Below are positions 37,560 through 49,447 of a DNA stretch of 64,000 bases, one piece after another. The stretch comes from Hymenoscyphus infarciens (Eukaryota; Ascomycota; Leotiomycetes; Helotiales; Helotiaceae): contig LLCB01000202.1 in NCBI GenBank assembly GCA_001414345.1, forward strand, positions 1-64,000, read 5' to 3'. The notes beneath the pieces are model-generated. The model saw only the letters and a program-made list of their open reading frames with translations, did not search any database and was not told where the DNA came from. Each line of letters starts with the position of its first letter. Within the stretch, counting starts at the first letter, position 1. The position numbers were made by a program, and so were the translations under genes.

Positions 37560-40133
37560 ATGTCTTCTTCAGCTTCGGGCAGGAGGAGACGATCCATCCT
37601 CCCATCTCTCTCATCCTTTCTTGACTTTGATTCGTCCGCTTCCAAGGGTAAGAAGAGCAAGCCATCATTGAGCCGTAGTAAGTCCCTCTCTCCGTCGTCC
37701 TATTCCATCCGATCCTCAACATCCTCAACATCCTCATCTTTGAGCTTCTGCACCCGACCACCACTTCATCATAGCCTTCCCTCCGTGTGACTCGACCTTC
37801 AATTCCCACATGGTTCTTCAAGTGCCTGGATATTCCAAGAGCAGTGCGCATTGATCTCGACTCTCTTCGGCTGCTTTTGATCAAAATCCCTTACTAATTT
37901 GACTTTTCCATGCAGCTTCAACAATGACTACTCTGACAACTCTGCAAGCCTTTCATAGCAACGAAGCATCCGAAACCCTCGTGCACAACCCAGAGCATGA
38001 CGATAGCATTGAGGAAATGGCAAGCATGCTGCTCGATGACACCACAATCGATCAGCTCAAAGCTGATCCTGGCAAGCGACTTTCCCAAGTTAGTCTTTCT
38101 GCAATCGCCAACGAAGACAAGGACCTACCTTTGAACGCATCCTTGCCTTTCACTGGAGACAATGCTTGGGTCAGATATTCTTCGCCAGCTCCCATAGCTT
38201 CCAGCTCACAAATGTACGAGTTCAGTAGCTCTGAGGACGAGCTCAATACCTGCCCTCCACCCGTTGCTCAAAAGCGCACAGCTGCACACCTTCGAAAGGG
38301 TTCTGCGCCGGCCATTCCACGCAGATCCTCCAAGCGAAAGTCAGGCCGTTCCAAGAGTTCCTTCTCAAGTCCGCAGAAGGTCATTGGCCACTCGCGCAAC
38401 TCTCATTCGGCCCATAAACTCTCCAAGAGCATTAGCACCCCGAACCAACTGATGAACATGTCCGGACCAGCAGCGCCATCCAGATCGGTTGATGCGGGTG
38501 TTATCAATGGCAAGATCCAGGCAATGCTCGAAGCCACCAATGCTCTAAAGCCTGTTAGTGAGTCTGCTCTCAATGGACCTTCAATTGCTACCAAGAAGCG
38601 TCGTCTCAAGGACAACAAGGTTCTCAGCAAGATGAAGGCGGCGTTCAGTGATCGTTTGGGCTCTCGAAGTGGCAAGAAGTCTCATGACCCAGCTCGAGAT
38701 GATCGTCTTCTTGACATGTCGATCAACGATCTCCCGGAGAACGAAGAAGAGGCAGCCCTCTCAGCATTGACCTCTACTCTTGAGATCAGACTCAACGAAG
38801 GTATGTATTGATACCCTATTTCCGGCGGATTGGAAAACTCTGACGATCAGTAGGACAAAACCTTGAGCACTTCAAAAAACTCAAGAAGATGACTGGTCAT
38901 GGACAGATCTTGCGCAAACCAGTTGCTGAAGACGGAAAGTCCCTGAGAAGTCGACAGTCTCATGAACGAGATGACCCATTCTCCGAAGGTCCTTCCTATA
39001 ATCAAAGAAGACTAACAACAAGCTTTGAGCATAGGTTGAGAGAAGAGGCGATGACTCCCGAACAACAGACAGTTCCTGACCTCCCAAAACTTCCTCGAAG
39101 CCTCGCAACTATGCCACTTTTGGGGAGAAATTTGTCTTCGCATACAACATATGACGACTTCGATTTCTTTTCGTCTAGTCCAGAAGGTCAGTCAACCCCT
39201 CGAATGAGATTGGAGCCTCGATTTGAAGAGAATGGCAAGAAGACTCTGAAAATCGCACCTACCGAAGCCCCTTCAATGTTTGATCCAGATACTACGATGG
39301 GAGGACAGCTCTCTCAATACGACGAGCCACAACTTCCACTCAGAGCTCAGCAATCACAAGACTTTCAAGTTGATGATCGAGTAGACGTCGGTGAAGAAGT
39401 GATTAGCAGATTGAGTCTATTGGAACAACAATTTGGGGTGGACGAGCAACATTTCCAAGCACACATCGATCAGGAAATCCAAAGCAGCTCAAGACTTTTG
39501 GAGGAACAACGAGCTGATGTACATGAGCCACAATCCCAACTCGACGGACAACAACTTCCATTGAACGGGCAACGTATTCCAAGCGCCGAACATGGGTTCA
39601 TCAATAGGTTGGCTACCACCACCCCGGACCTGACTCTACAAGATGCCTCAACCCGTTCCCGCCGCAGATCTTCCAAGCTAGGTGGGGTGAGCACCAAGAA
39701 GCACCCATCCCCAAGCAAAAACGACCTGGAGAGTTATGAAGCCGTTTTGGCAACAATGTTACCAGAACTTATACCACTCACCCCCTTTGAACTGCAGAAC
39801 GCAGCCGCCGAACAATCCGTGACAACCCCATCTCCTTCTGCAAGACACCCGAATGACGACGACGTTGCGGTCCCCTCAAATTCAAATTCAAACCGCACCT
39901 CAAGGGCATCAGATAGATTGAGCAGAAGTGAGATCACCCGCGCAATTGATTCAAGCACAAACCTTTCCAGGTACTCCACTCGACGATTTTCCATCAGCAG
40001 CCTCACGCCTCTTACCAGTCCTCACTCGAGACAAAATAGCAGACAAAGCGTCATGTTGGCTGATGATACGAATGATAGTCGAATGGAGACTGATGAGTTA
40101 CAAATGGATGTATCTGCTTACAAACTCAGATAA
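37560..40133 (+). CDS. Large Ser-rich, mostly disordered protein of unknown function
   Basis: Three exons: 37560-37677, 37916-38800 and 38854-40133, 760 aa. Introns of 238 nt (GTAAGT...GCAG) and 53 nt (GTATGT...GTAG) join in phase 1. The N-terminus is basic and Ser-rich (MSSSASGRRRRSILPSLSSF), then SIEEMASMLLDDTTIDQLKA forms a short helix. The middle is rich in Ser/Arg/Lys; a helical block (AALSALTSTLEIRLNEGQ, then a Lys-rich run) spans the second splice junction; Gln/Glu-rich coiled-coil-like sequence follows (SRLSLLEQQFGVDEQHFQ); the tail has SSLTPLTSP and SRQNSRQS, likely phosphorylation sites. No enzyme or membrane signature. A regulatory or cytoskeletal adaptor role would be a guess. Confidence 0.8.
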
Positions 40134-41442
40134 GCGTGTCATACCTCCCGGCATATTATGTGGAGTTTTCTTTTTTCAATGGAGTGTGATTGGAATTTTG
40201 CGAAGTGTTTATCGTCATATCGGGTTCTGCTCTGGTTGGTAGTACCTCTTGATGGCACATTTCGGGATACAAATTGTCAGAGTTAGTTTCTTTTGCTTTT
40301 GCTTTTTTTCGCTTAATTTCCCCTCTCTTTTCATCACTCTTTTTTCCCCGTTCATCTCTTCCACGGCTGGTGTTTGGCGTATAGCTTTCCGTTTCAACGA
40401 AATTTGTCGTATGTCGGATCCAGAACAGAATCAGGTTGCAGCTGAATTATCAGGGGACATACACAGTACATACACAGTAGCTTAATCATGAAGTAGTCGC
40501 ATTAGGACGTTGGTAGCTAGCTCAGATCCACAACTAATTAATACAGAGAAATTCTCTCCCTCTTTTCCTTGGGAAAAGTTGAATTCAAACTCTCCGTACC
40601 ACCTTGTATTGTCGTGCAGTTGTGATATTGTACAAAAATGATCATTCAAATCTGCATTGCTAGATTTGTCATGGGAATGAATGACCAGGCTCGTAAAATC
40701 CTCATTAGACTCGCTCAAAGAGCTCCAAGTAGACATGTCGAGGTATTAGCATGCAGGCAACAAAACTCCACGATCAAAAGCCAATTGAGGAGGAACCTAC
40801 AAACCCTTGCGTTCGAGAGAGATCTGACAGAAAAGCAAGAGAAGTTGGCCATGGGACGGAATTTCTCTGTACAAAAAAATCACCAAAGTGAATGAGATGA
40901 AGTGTCTTGACTCTTTAGCGGAGCTTCCTTTTACGGGGGGATTGTTGTAGCTGGATCCAGAACGGGGGTTGCAGTTGAATTGTCAAAAGATGGCTTTGGA
41001 ATAACTTTATTTATTGATAACCCGTCACGCCAAGAAAGCGTTCTCTGCAGGCCGCCTTGAAAAATCCCGTAAACAGCAGTACGTAAGGTTTAGCGACCAG
41101 AGCAAGTCGGCAGGAAAATTAGACTGTGTACCCTTCCTAGCTCGAAATTTCCAGACTTCTGTCTTCTATTCTCCAAGCCTCAATCTCGGTTTCATTTCAA
41201 GCATGGAACATGTAGGTTGCTTATGAAGTGTTTGCATTAGGAGGTAGCTCGCTAGCTAGCTAAAATAATAATACAAACTAACTCGTTTCTCGTTTGAGAA
41301 ATGGTGTGAAAAATGGATTGCTTGCTTGCAAAAACCGCCCGGGTATCTCATTATACTGTTGTTGTGAATATTGTACAAATTAAAAGGAGATGGATCATTT
41401 ATTCATCAGATCTCCGCTCGTCATCATGCTGAATTGTTCATC
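40134..41442. repeat. Intergenic region containing a diverged direct duplication
   Basis: Two related segments lie in the same orientation. Part a: GGATCCAGAAC...GGTTGCAG.TGAATT at about 40425 and about 40951. Part b: GAAGT..T.GCATTAGGA with a following GTAGCTAGCT-type block and a TGTGA.ATTGTACAAA block, at about 40490-40640 and about 41224-41380. Parts a and b are about 230 bp further apart in the second copy, so an insertion or deletion followed duplication. The second copy ends just 3' of the minus-strand gene at 41443. Short open frames here are not supported as genes. Confidence 0.5.
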
Positions 41443-41927
41443 CTAATACGCGCGATGACTTCCACGACCATCAGTTCCGTGCATACGTCTTGTTCCTGCG
41501 GCCTTGAGGGAATAGTTAGTTTCATGTTTTCTTGCTAAGGAAGGGGATAGGAGGAGTGTGAGCATACCTTAAGACCCGGTCTTCTCGTCAAAGAACCTCT
41601 CAACTTCATCATAGCTCCGGAAACTTTATCGCCGAGTGTTGCATGTCTCTTGTGGTGAACAACTGGTTGGGCATGCGTGTGATGAGCAGCGGTTCTTCTG
41701 TTTCCTCCCCATCCTGAACGTCGAGTTGTTCGGGGTGCGGTGGTGTGGTGTGCTGCTGTTGTGTGGTGAGTTCCGGTTGTGTGGGTGTTGTGGTGAGCAG
41801 GGTGGACTGTAGTGGTTGTCTTGACTGTTCTGCTGTTGGCGTTGCGGCCTCGGAGACGAGTCATCAACGTTGGCTTGGTGGTTCTGGTCTCGACCACCCT
41901 GTTTCTATTTGAGGATCCGAGAGGCAT
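41443..41927 (-). CDS. Small basic His-rich conserved fungal protein
   Basis: Two exons, complement(41443-41502, 41568-41927), 139 aa. The intron (41503-41567; GTATGC...CAAG) joins RRPGLK to AAGTRRMHGTDGRGSHRAY. The body begins MPLGSSNRNRVVETRTTKP and LMTRLRGRNANSRTVK, passes through a His/Thr-rich low-complexity segment, and ends with KVSGAMMKLRGSLTRRPGLK plus the final exon. I recall this C-terminal pattern from many ascomycete hypothetical proteins; no function is established to my knowledge. Start: the frame continues upstream to an ATG at 42179, but a TATATATG sequence at about 42186-42196 sits only 10 bp before that ATG, whereas CACCATGCC at 41927 has ideal context. The poly-Asn extension is therefore probably leader. 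Confidence 0.75.
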
Positions 41928-42097
41928 GGTGGGTGATTCGGGGTGCTGGATGGAGGCAGTTGATGTATTTGATGTTGTGGTTGGTGAAGTTGTTGATGAT
42001 GATGGGTTTGTGAAGAGTGGTTGTTGTATTTCTAGACTTGGTGATGGGAGTGGATGTTTTATGAAGTCTGAGAGTGTTCGTGGTAGATTAAAGGTGG

Positions 42098-42131
<34 letters not shown>

Positions 42132-44049
42132 GAGTGTGTTTGTGTCTGAGTTTGATGGAGGAGCAAGAGGAGGGTTCATGCTCTGTACATATATAGACGG
42201 GAAGTTGTGGGTGTGGGGTTGGGTCAGTGGGGAAAAGCTTGGAATGTTGGACGAAGCGTTTTAGACAGTGAATAATGGAAGATGGGAATTGGCAGAGAAA
42301 TCTTGTTTTACTTGAACTGCTGCTGCTTATGACGCTTGGTGATACCACTGAGGAGTGATACTTGGGTGCAAATGCCATTTTGGGGGTCTCAAGACCCTTG
42401 ATGTGTGGGACGTCATGTTGAAACTTTCAAATGAATCTAGACCAATGAAATACAGGGGTCTTCTTTAACTGGCTTAAAGAGGAAAGATCATTGGAGGGCA
42501 GAAGACAGGGGAGGGAAAGCAGGTTTGTGGCTGAGGGAAAGGGTCTTGGCTGACGCGAATTTGTGTCGAGGTGTCGAGGTGGGGTACTTGGTGGGTACTT
42601 GGTGGGTACTTGATTGGATGGGACTCGGATGTTTCCGTAGGGCTGGAAATCGAGTTGTGGCTGGTGACTTGGCTTGAGTAAGTTGGTTGGAAGGTTGGAA
42701 GGGAGGAAGGGATGATGAGGGTTTGGGAGAAAATGATGAAGGATCTTAGGAATCGGGCTCGAGGTGAATGTTGTGAGAAGTGCCAATGCAGAGAGTGACC
42801 ATCTGGTTGGCTACGTCATCACATCTGCAGTGTGAAGCGAGCGAATATTTCGCAAACATCGCAAACAACTCAACAGCCATTGTTTATGTAAACGGAATAA
42901 CACCTCACGCTATACTATTATCGGTCACTTGGTCGCACGATAAGATAGCGGTGAGACAAAGTATAGCAGAATTTCGCTTCGTTGTCCCCAAGAAAGCAGT
43001 GAAGGCAAGGCTAAATATTACCCCCCAACCCCGTGAAAACGAGGCTTGATTGCAAGATTTGGAAAGCACTCGTAGTAGACGCGCGATAGAAGGTAAAGAT
43101 GATAATGAAGAGCGCTTATTGCCATAACGCTCCAGAATAAACTGTTTAGGTTGGAAACAGAATACGAGAGCTATGAGTAGATCGCGAGACCGAGTCGATG
43201 CTCACATCCGTCTGAAGAGAAAGTGCCGAGTATCACTTGAAAGCTCTAGGTATGTAGGACTTCCCAAGTACCTGGGTAACTTTCATGAATTGAGCACGCC
43301 CGTAAATCGCAAACAAAACATAAAACTGTTTGAAAACAAAGACTTGTGAACTAGAAATAGCACTCAAAAACACCAACGTGGCTTTGAAAAGAACATAGTG
43401 AGCATTGACCATTCGAACGGGTTCTCTAGAATTGAAGTTGAGTTGTTGAGATCGTCGTGAAAGCTGGCCGCTTTTCCTGCCAATTTTGATAATACCAGAC
43501 AACAACCTGGAACGTCACTGGAGATCTCTCCTCTGAGAAAAACAACCATCTCACAAACATCAGGAAAAGTTTCCGTCAAGATGGGAAGTGGCGGCCAACA
43601 AGTACTTATGCAAAACATTGTCTCACCGAAAGCCTCTCATGTCTTTGCATTGCTCAAGTACAGCCGCATTCCGCCCCGGCAGTGACGTCTAGTGCCATGT
43701 ACCTACTACATCATCCTTATTTACTACTTGTACTCCAATTAAAGTCAGGTAGCTACCCCTCTACCCCTCTACCCCTCCATCCCACCATCTCAAGCCCAAT
43801 TAGCCAATTAGGTAGCTTTACGGAGCAAAACGTCCGCCATTGCCCCTGATTGTGCTCAGGGATTCTGCTGAAAGATCCTTACGTCGTTGATTTTTTCAGG
43901 TTCCATTTAGGATGAAGTGGTGTGTGAATTGGTTGAGAATTTTGTTTCCCTTTTCCTTCTGAACTCATTTTGCCCTTGAAATAATCTTTGCAATTTCCTC
44001 TTTCTCTATTGCAAGTACAGCAAACGCACCAGCAACAATATCCATCACC
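41928..44049. other. Intergenic region; promoter of the His-rich protein gene and SDR upstream region
   Basis: Contains the AAC-type trinucleotide run (about 42095-42132, minus-strand leader) and a TATA box at about 42186-42196 on the minus strand. A GGGTACTTGGT triplication lies near 42582-42612 and a CTACCCCT triplication near 43754-43776. No further gene is supported between 42.3 and 44.0 kb. Confidence 0.55.
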
Positions 44050-45061
44050 ATGTCTCAATTTGAAAAAGGTAGATAGCTTTTCCCATCTCATGATTAAAAG
44101 AGAATTAATTGACACTCCCCCTCCCAGGTCACGAGGTTCCAGTCGCCAATCAATCGGCGCCAGGAAAGCAACATGAAATGAAAGGACCCGATCCCGTGAA
44201 CGACCAACTGCCCACCGGAGAAGGAGGCTACCAACCATATCTCGCAGCCGGAAAACTCAAGGGAAAGAAAACCTTGATTACTGGTGGAGATAGCGGTATT
44301 GGAAGAGCAATTGCGATACTCTATGCGATGGAAGGAGCACAATCCACAATCGTCTATCTAGAAGACGAAGAAAAAGACGCACAAAAGACGAAGAGTTTGG
44401 TTGAAGAGAAAGGAGGCAAGGTCGATTTGATACAAGCAGATTTGAGGAGTAGTGAAAAGTGTAAGGGAGTGGTTGAGAAAGCTAAGAAGGGAATGGGAGG
44501 GATTGATATCTTGATTTTGAATCATGGGTATCAGATGATGAAGGAGGTTATTTCGGAATTGAGCGAGCATGTCCCACCCACCTTCCCTCTTCCCTTACGT
44601 TCCGAGATTCCAGTACTAATCGAAGAATTAGAGAGCAATGGCTCAACACCTTCAACACAAACATCCACCCCTTCTTCTACCTCTCCAAATACACCATCCC
44701 CCACCTCTCCCCCGGCTCGGCAATCATAACATGCGCCTCAGTAAATCCCTACATCGGTCGACCCGATCTCCTCGATTACACCTCCACCAAGGGCGCCATT
44801 GTAGCCTTCACACGAGCACTCTCGAACCAACAAATTGGAAATGGGATCCGAGTAAATTGTGTTTGTCCGGGGCCGATTTGGACACCACTGATTCCGGCGA
44901 CAATGAATGAGAAAGCGCAGAAGGAGTTTACTAGTCCGATGGGAAGACCCGGGCAGCCTAGTGAGGTTGCGACTTGTTTTGTGTTTTTGGGAAGTGCGGA
45001 TAGTGGGTTTATGAGTGGGCAGAGTTTGCATCCTAATGGAGGGGTTATTGTTGGGAGTTGA
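44050..45061 (+). CDS. Short-chain dehydrogenase/reductase (GSP39/YghA-like)
   Basis: Three exons: 44050-44068, 44128-44566 and 44632-45061, 295 aa. The first intron is GT-AG. The second (44567-44631) begins GCATGT and ends TTAG, a GC-AG intron with a TACTAAT branch site, and joins ISELSE to EQWLNTFNTNI in frame. Features: the N-terminal extension of the general-stress-protein-39 type (PVANQSAPGKQHEMKGPDP), the Rossmann glycine motif TGGDSGIGR (58-66), NHG where the family has NNAG/NNA, Ser near 189, and the catalytic YTSTK (Tyr202, Lys206), ending near a PNGGVIVGS tail. An NAD(P)H-dependent oxidoreductase; the substrate is unknown. Probably cytosolic. Confidence 0.92.
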
Positions 45062-45690
45062 ATGAGGATTATGCCGATTTTGGGAATGGATTATGAACTT
45101 GCGTATGAATAGACATTGAGTAATGAAAGTATGAGTTTGATGCTTTCTAAATGCTTTTGAGGAACACCGAGGTACGGGGACGGAAAAACGTCCCGTTTTG
45201 TTCCCCCCCAAAAATGGGTTTAAGTCCTAACTGAACCACAACATTCGTTGCTTCTTCTATATATTCTTTGTATAATTCTGTTATCTCTTCTAGCTGTTCT
45301 GTTGGTCTTCTAGTAACAAATTAGGAGTTTTTCCCCCCATCCTGTAGAGACCTCTCCTTCGTCATTTCAGAAAGGAAGTTGTAGAACAATCCCAGGAAAG
45401 GTTTAAAGTGACTGGAAACTAACCCCGGAAATTATCTAGGCTTCTTGGTGAATGGAGTTAAATATCTACAAATTATTTTGAATATAGACCTCCCCTTCTG
45501 GGGGTGGGGAAGCTCGCAACCGAAATGTGGGGGTAGATCCCGAGGTCGGGAAATCTGCGGTTACTCTTCTCAAGCTTCCGCCGTTTGCCTTCCGACACCC
45601 TTTCTCCCGAGTGAACTCACTCAACAACAACCCTCTTGCATTGTTTTCGGATTCTGCAGATTCTCTTCACGCCATATGTAGCTTTCCGCG
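45062..45690. other. Intergenic region between SDR and MCT1
   Basis: Tail-to-head spacing of 629 bp. On the minus strand a short open stretch around 45180-45330 reads RRPTEQLEEITELYKEY with normal codon use and then meets a stop; it could be a fragment of a lost gene or element, but is too short to name. The remainder is MCT1 promoter. Confidence 0.4.
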
Positions 45691-47029
45691 ATGAAGGGTC
45701 TTGCCACTGGCTTGCCAAAGCAATGTAGCTTCCGCGCTGCTCCCCTCACCGGAGTTGTGTGTCACAGAATCTCTTTGGGCTATTCACAACGTCCCCAATC
45801 GCTTGGAAGTTCGCAGAGAATTCGAAATGTTTCCAGTAAAGCTAAGAGACCGAGGACTGCTATATTCTTTCCTGGTATGCTTCCTTCTCTCGTTCTTGGA
45901 TTGGATTGCAGCGGGCATTTAAACTGATAACCGGGAAACAGGACAAGGAGTTCAAAGAGTTGGCATGCTCACACCATGGCTCGAAGCCTTTCCCGCAACC
46001 GCAAAACCAGCAGTCGAAGAAATCGATCACCTGCTAGGTTATAAACTTTCGAAGATAATCGAAGAAGGACCAAATAGCACACTCACCGCCACAGAAAACT
46101 CGCAGCCCGCAATAATGGCCTCCTCCCTCCTCATCCTCCGAATACTCGAACGCGATTTCGGTTTCAAAACTGCAGAAAGAGTGGATGTCACACTGGGTCA
46201 TTCTCTCGGGGAATTTGCAGCACTAGTTGCTGGAGGATTCGTTTCCTTCGAAGATAGTCTATACCTCGTCCGTAAAAGAGCAGAAGCCATGGCAGAATGT
46301 TCACGTCGAGCCTGTTCCGAATTCGGCGGAGAATACGGAATGGTAGCTCTTGTCACAGAACCGAATCATCTCGTCCCATTAATCGAATCGATCCACGAAT
46401 TCCTCGGTTTCCACAGCGCGGGGTCGATATCCGAAAGCGCACAGGATGTCCCGCCTATCCAACAGGTTCTCATTGCGAATATCAATAGTAAGAATCAGAT
46501 TGTTCTTAGCGGGAATATTGAGAGGATCAAGACTTTGCTCACGCATGTGAGACAGTTTGGGGGGCATGATCCGAGAGCTGTGAGGTTGAAGAGTGATAGT
46601 CCTTTTCATAGTCCGTTGATGAAACCTGCTGCTAGTGCGATGAGGAAGATGCTAGATGGGAAGAGTAGGGTTAAGGGGAGGGAGGGGGAGGATATCGTTT
46701 CGTTTCCGGGGAAAATGGAGTGTATTTCTAACGTGAGCGCGAGACCCTTTGAGAGTAAGGAGGATTTGAAGGATCTTTGGGCCAGACAGTGTGTGGAAAC
46801 TGTTCGGTGGTGGGATTCGATCAAGTATCTGGACCAGGAGCAGTATGTTCGACGTTGGATTGGTATTGGACCTGGCAAGGTGGGGAGAAACTTGGTGGGG
46901 AAAGAGGTTGGTATGCGTGGGAAGGATGTCGTGAAAGGGGGTGGTGTTTGGGGAATCAGTGACCCAAAGGAGATTGAGGAAGTTTTGAGGGCCTTGGAGG
47001 AAACGGAGTCAATTGGGGATGAGGAGTAA
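45691..47029 (+). CDS. MCT1: Malonyl-CoA:acyl-carrier-protein transacylase, mitochondrial
   Basis: Two exons, 45691-45874 and 45942-47029, 423 aa. The 67-nt intron (GTATGC...ACAG) interrupts the conserved FFPGQG motif. The enzyme moves malonyl from CoA to acyl carrier protein in type II mitochondrial fatty-acid (and hence lipoate) synthesis. The first 50 or so residues are Arg/Ser-rich without acids, a typical mitochondrial presequence. The catalytic Ser lies in GHSLGE (about 149), the catalytic His in SPFHSPLM (about 284), and the QPAIM motif is also present. The length is slightly above yeast Mct1, with an insert rich in Ser and Gly near 220 and a charged C-terminus. Confidence 0.95.
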
Positions 47030-48558
47030 TTGTGGTCTTTCTATGATTGAACGAAGAAAAGGTCCCGTTGGGGCATTTGACCAACCAGGTGAACTATGAG
47101 TACAATAAATTCTAAGCAAAGTATTGAGTTGCAAATATACCCTCTTCTTTTTAGAAATTCTTAACAAGAAATGTTTCTGCAACGCTGTGTTACAAAGGGT
47201 CTCGTTCGGGTATTGAGTAAATGTACAGCAGTATATCAGATCTCGATATATATTAATACGATAATTGAAAAGGCCGATTATCAATACATATTTTTTTAGA
47301 ACTAGTAGCTCGAGATAGTAAATATATAGTGCATAAGTTACTTTCTTTCAAACGTTATTTTCTTCCTACATGACCTTTATCTCCATGCCTTCACAGCAGT
47401 CACTTTCAAAGAACGAAGCATATTATTATAGTATTATAGTATCATATTAAGGTACTTCAATAATAAAAGAGTGCAAGACTTTTATAAAGAACCTCAATTG
47501 GAGTTCGGAAGATTCAAAGCAACAACTCTATTAGTCGTCAGTGGATTAATTCAATAGGTCCTCAATATATTTATCAAAGTCGTCTCACTCGAGGCGATAT
47601 AATTTCACAGCACCCCTTGATAGCATGTCGATACAAGCAATGTCTAAGTCTGAGTCCCCGGAGTTCCTTTTGGCAAAGTAACATGATTAGCTTACGTGCT
47701 TAGCATGAGGTCTGGCAACCATTAGACTGACTTGTTTAGTGGGAGGCACCGAGGGCGTAACACCTTGGAGTGAAGTGCTCTCCTTTGAGCAACTTTCGGA
47801 GGTCCTACACTGGATAGAAGCAAAAAGCTGGTTCTTGAAAGGTCTGTGAATGGCCTTTCAAATCAGTGAGGCTAGGGTCTTCAGACGAAACATTGGTGAG
47901 GGGTAGCAGTTGACTCAGTTCCTCGAATCGAGAGATCAGTTGCAAAGATGAGAGGAGCATTAGTACATAGAAAAATCAAAAAAAATGTAAACGCGAAGGT
48001 GATAAGAATGTTTGGATTCAGAGTAGCCGGTCGGTTTCTTCTCCCAGTATTCTAGCAACCCAGAACCGCAGTGCAAGCGGCACTGGATGGTTAAAGATAG
48101 TTTGTGTGGAGGGGTAAAGATGAAGGGAACTAATTATGAAGAAGGGGGGAAACCTCATCGCTTCCAAGGTGTGTTTGAAGCGAAACTCCGCCCCCGATGT
48201 CTAACGCCTGCCATGATAAGTGTGAATGCCTTTTTTTTTTCCGCCAATGTACAAACCAGAATGCTACAAACCCGTGAACGCCCTGGGATATCTGGGATAG
48301 TGATATTTGTGTTGTCCCTCCCTCATTCGTGAGTAGAGGATTTGTTTGTGTAATGATACCTCCCCAATTCCAACCCACCCCCGTGGTATATGCTGCAATG
48401 AAAACAGCCGTTGTATGAAACGCCTCCCCATTTCGTCTCAATAAGTATGTTGCCAAAGAGTGACACCGCACGCGCAAAGATGTCTCCATCCCAAATCATC
48501 TCACTGAGGTCGCGCCTCCACAAGAAGAGAGGCCCTCAGCTCCATACCGTAGACATGC
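47030..48558. other. Intergenic region
   Basis: AT-rich from 47.1 to 47.6 kb, with TATTATAG repeats near 47422-47445, then ordinary sequence to the 3' end of the PEX39-like gene. No gene or RNA recognised. Confidence 0.5.
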
Positions 48559-49447
48559 TTATGAGGTCGAATTAGCGGGCATATCCTCTTCGGGCAACTC
48601 CTGCACAATGTAATTGTCCCTTCTGTCGCCAAAAGTACCTTCGCCCGGGCCGTTGCGGATCACCTCTTCGGGGATATCCTTCTCCCATGGCTTTCTTCTT
48701 CGAGGTTGCGTAGGCTTGCTGGCCAAATGAGGGACCGTGATGGAGGGGATGTCTCGGATTCCTGGAATGGGTGCGCCGGAGGTGATGAGTTCAATGATTT
48801 CAGCGAAGGTGGGTGGGTAGGGTGCGGAAGCTTCTTGGGTGGGAGGAAGTTGAAGTTCATGAGTTGGATGAGGATTGGAGGACTCGGGTTTTGGGGCATC
48901 CAAATTCACTCCTTGAATTGAAGCTGAGGAGGAGTCTTTCTGACAGTCCGGACCCGAGGAGTTTGCTGAAGGTGTACTCATGTTGGCGGTGGAGAATGAA
49001 GTTGGTATTGAGGTTTGAGAGAACCGCTCGGGATAATTGTTGGTTAAGTATGTTTTGTAGGAATCAAAGTCAATAGTTGTCTTTTCCTTCCGGGATAAAT
49101 AGAAGCACTGCGCGCGGAGTGTGAGGTCTTGTACTTGGGATGGAGCAGGATTTGGTCCTAGGATCGCAACAAGGCCTCCCTGTGGTGGAATTGTTTAGCC
49201 CGGTATCGGTTGTTGAGACGGAACGTGGGGCAAGATGTGAATGTGGTTATTCACTCAAGATAAAAGTGGGTTATATACAGAACGTGGTAGGACGAGATTG
49301 ACTCTATTCAAGAATCAAGTGCCGAGGCGAGGATAGCCTCGAATCTCCCAGTAAGCTTACCTGGAATTGTTTATCGTTCTCCCAATCGTAATTCTCAAGT
49401 TTCTGGAAGATATCATTATCCCCCGTAGCCTCTGAAGAATTTGCCAT
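48559..49447 (-). CDS. PEX39: PEX39-like peroxisomal import factor (KPWE-motif protein)
   Basis: Two exons, complement(48559-49179, 49361-49447), 235 aa. The intron is 181 nt (GTAAGC...CACAG) and joins ENDKQFQ to GGLVAILGPNP in phase 0. The N-terminal helical part (FQKLENYDWEND; ILGPNPAPSQVQDLTLRAQC) belongs to the fungal DUF5572 type. The C-terminal half holds PPTFAEIIELITSGAPIPGI followed by RRKPWEKDIP. That pairing of a PIPGI segment with a KPWE motif is the signature of Pex39 (yeast Yjr012c, human C6orf226), recently reported to help Pex7 import PTS2 proteins; the assignment rests on motif recall. Head-to-head with the LSM14 gene, 379 bp apart, so promoters may be shared. Confidence 0.8.

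Noticed and set aside
37151..37671. Open frames rich in SPSPSP, LHLHLH and VKVKVK
   Set aside because: Products of the TTCACC hexanucleotide run, open in several frames on both strands.
45180..45330. Minus-strand coding-like stretch RRPTEQLEEITELYKEY
   Set aside because: About 60 codons bounded by a stop upstream, no start or splice site and no family match; too little to call a gene.
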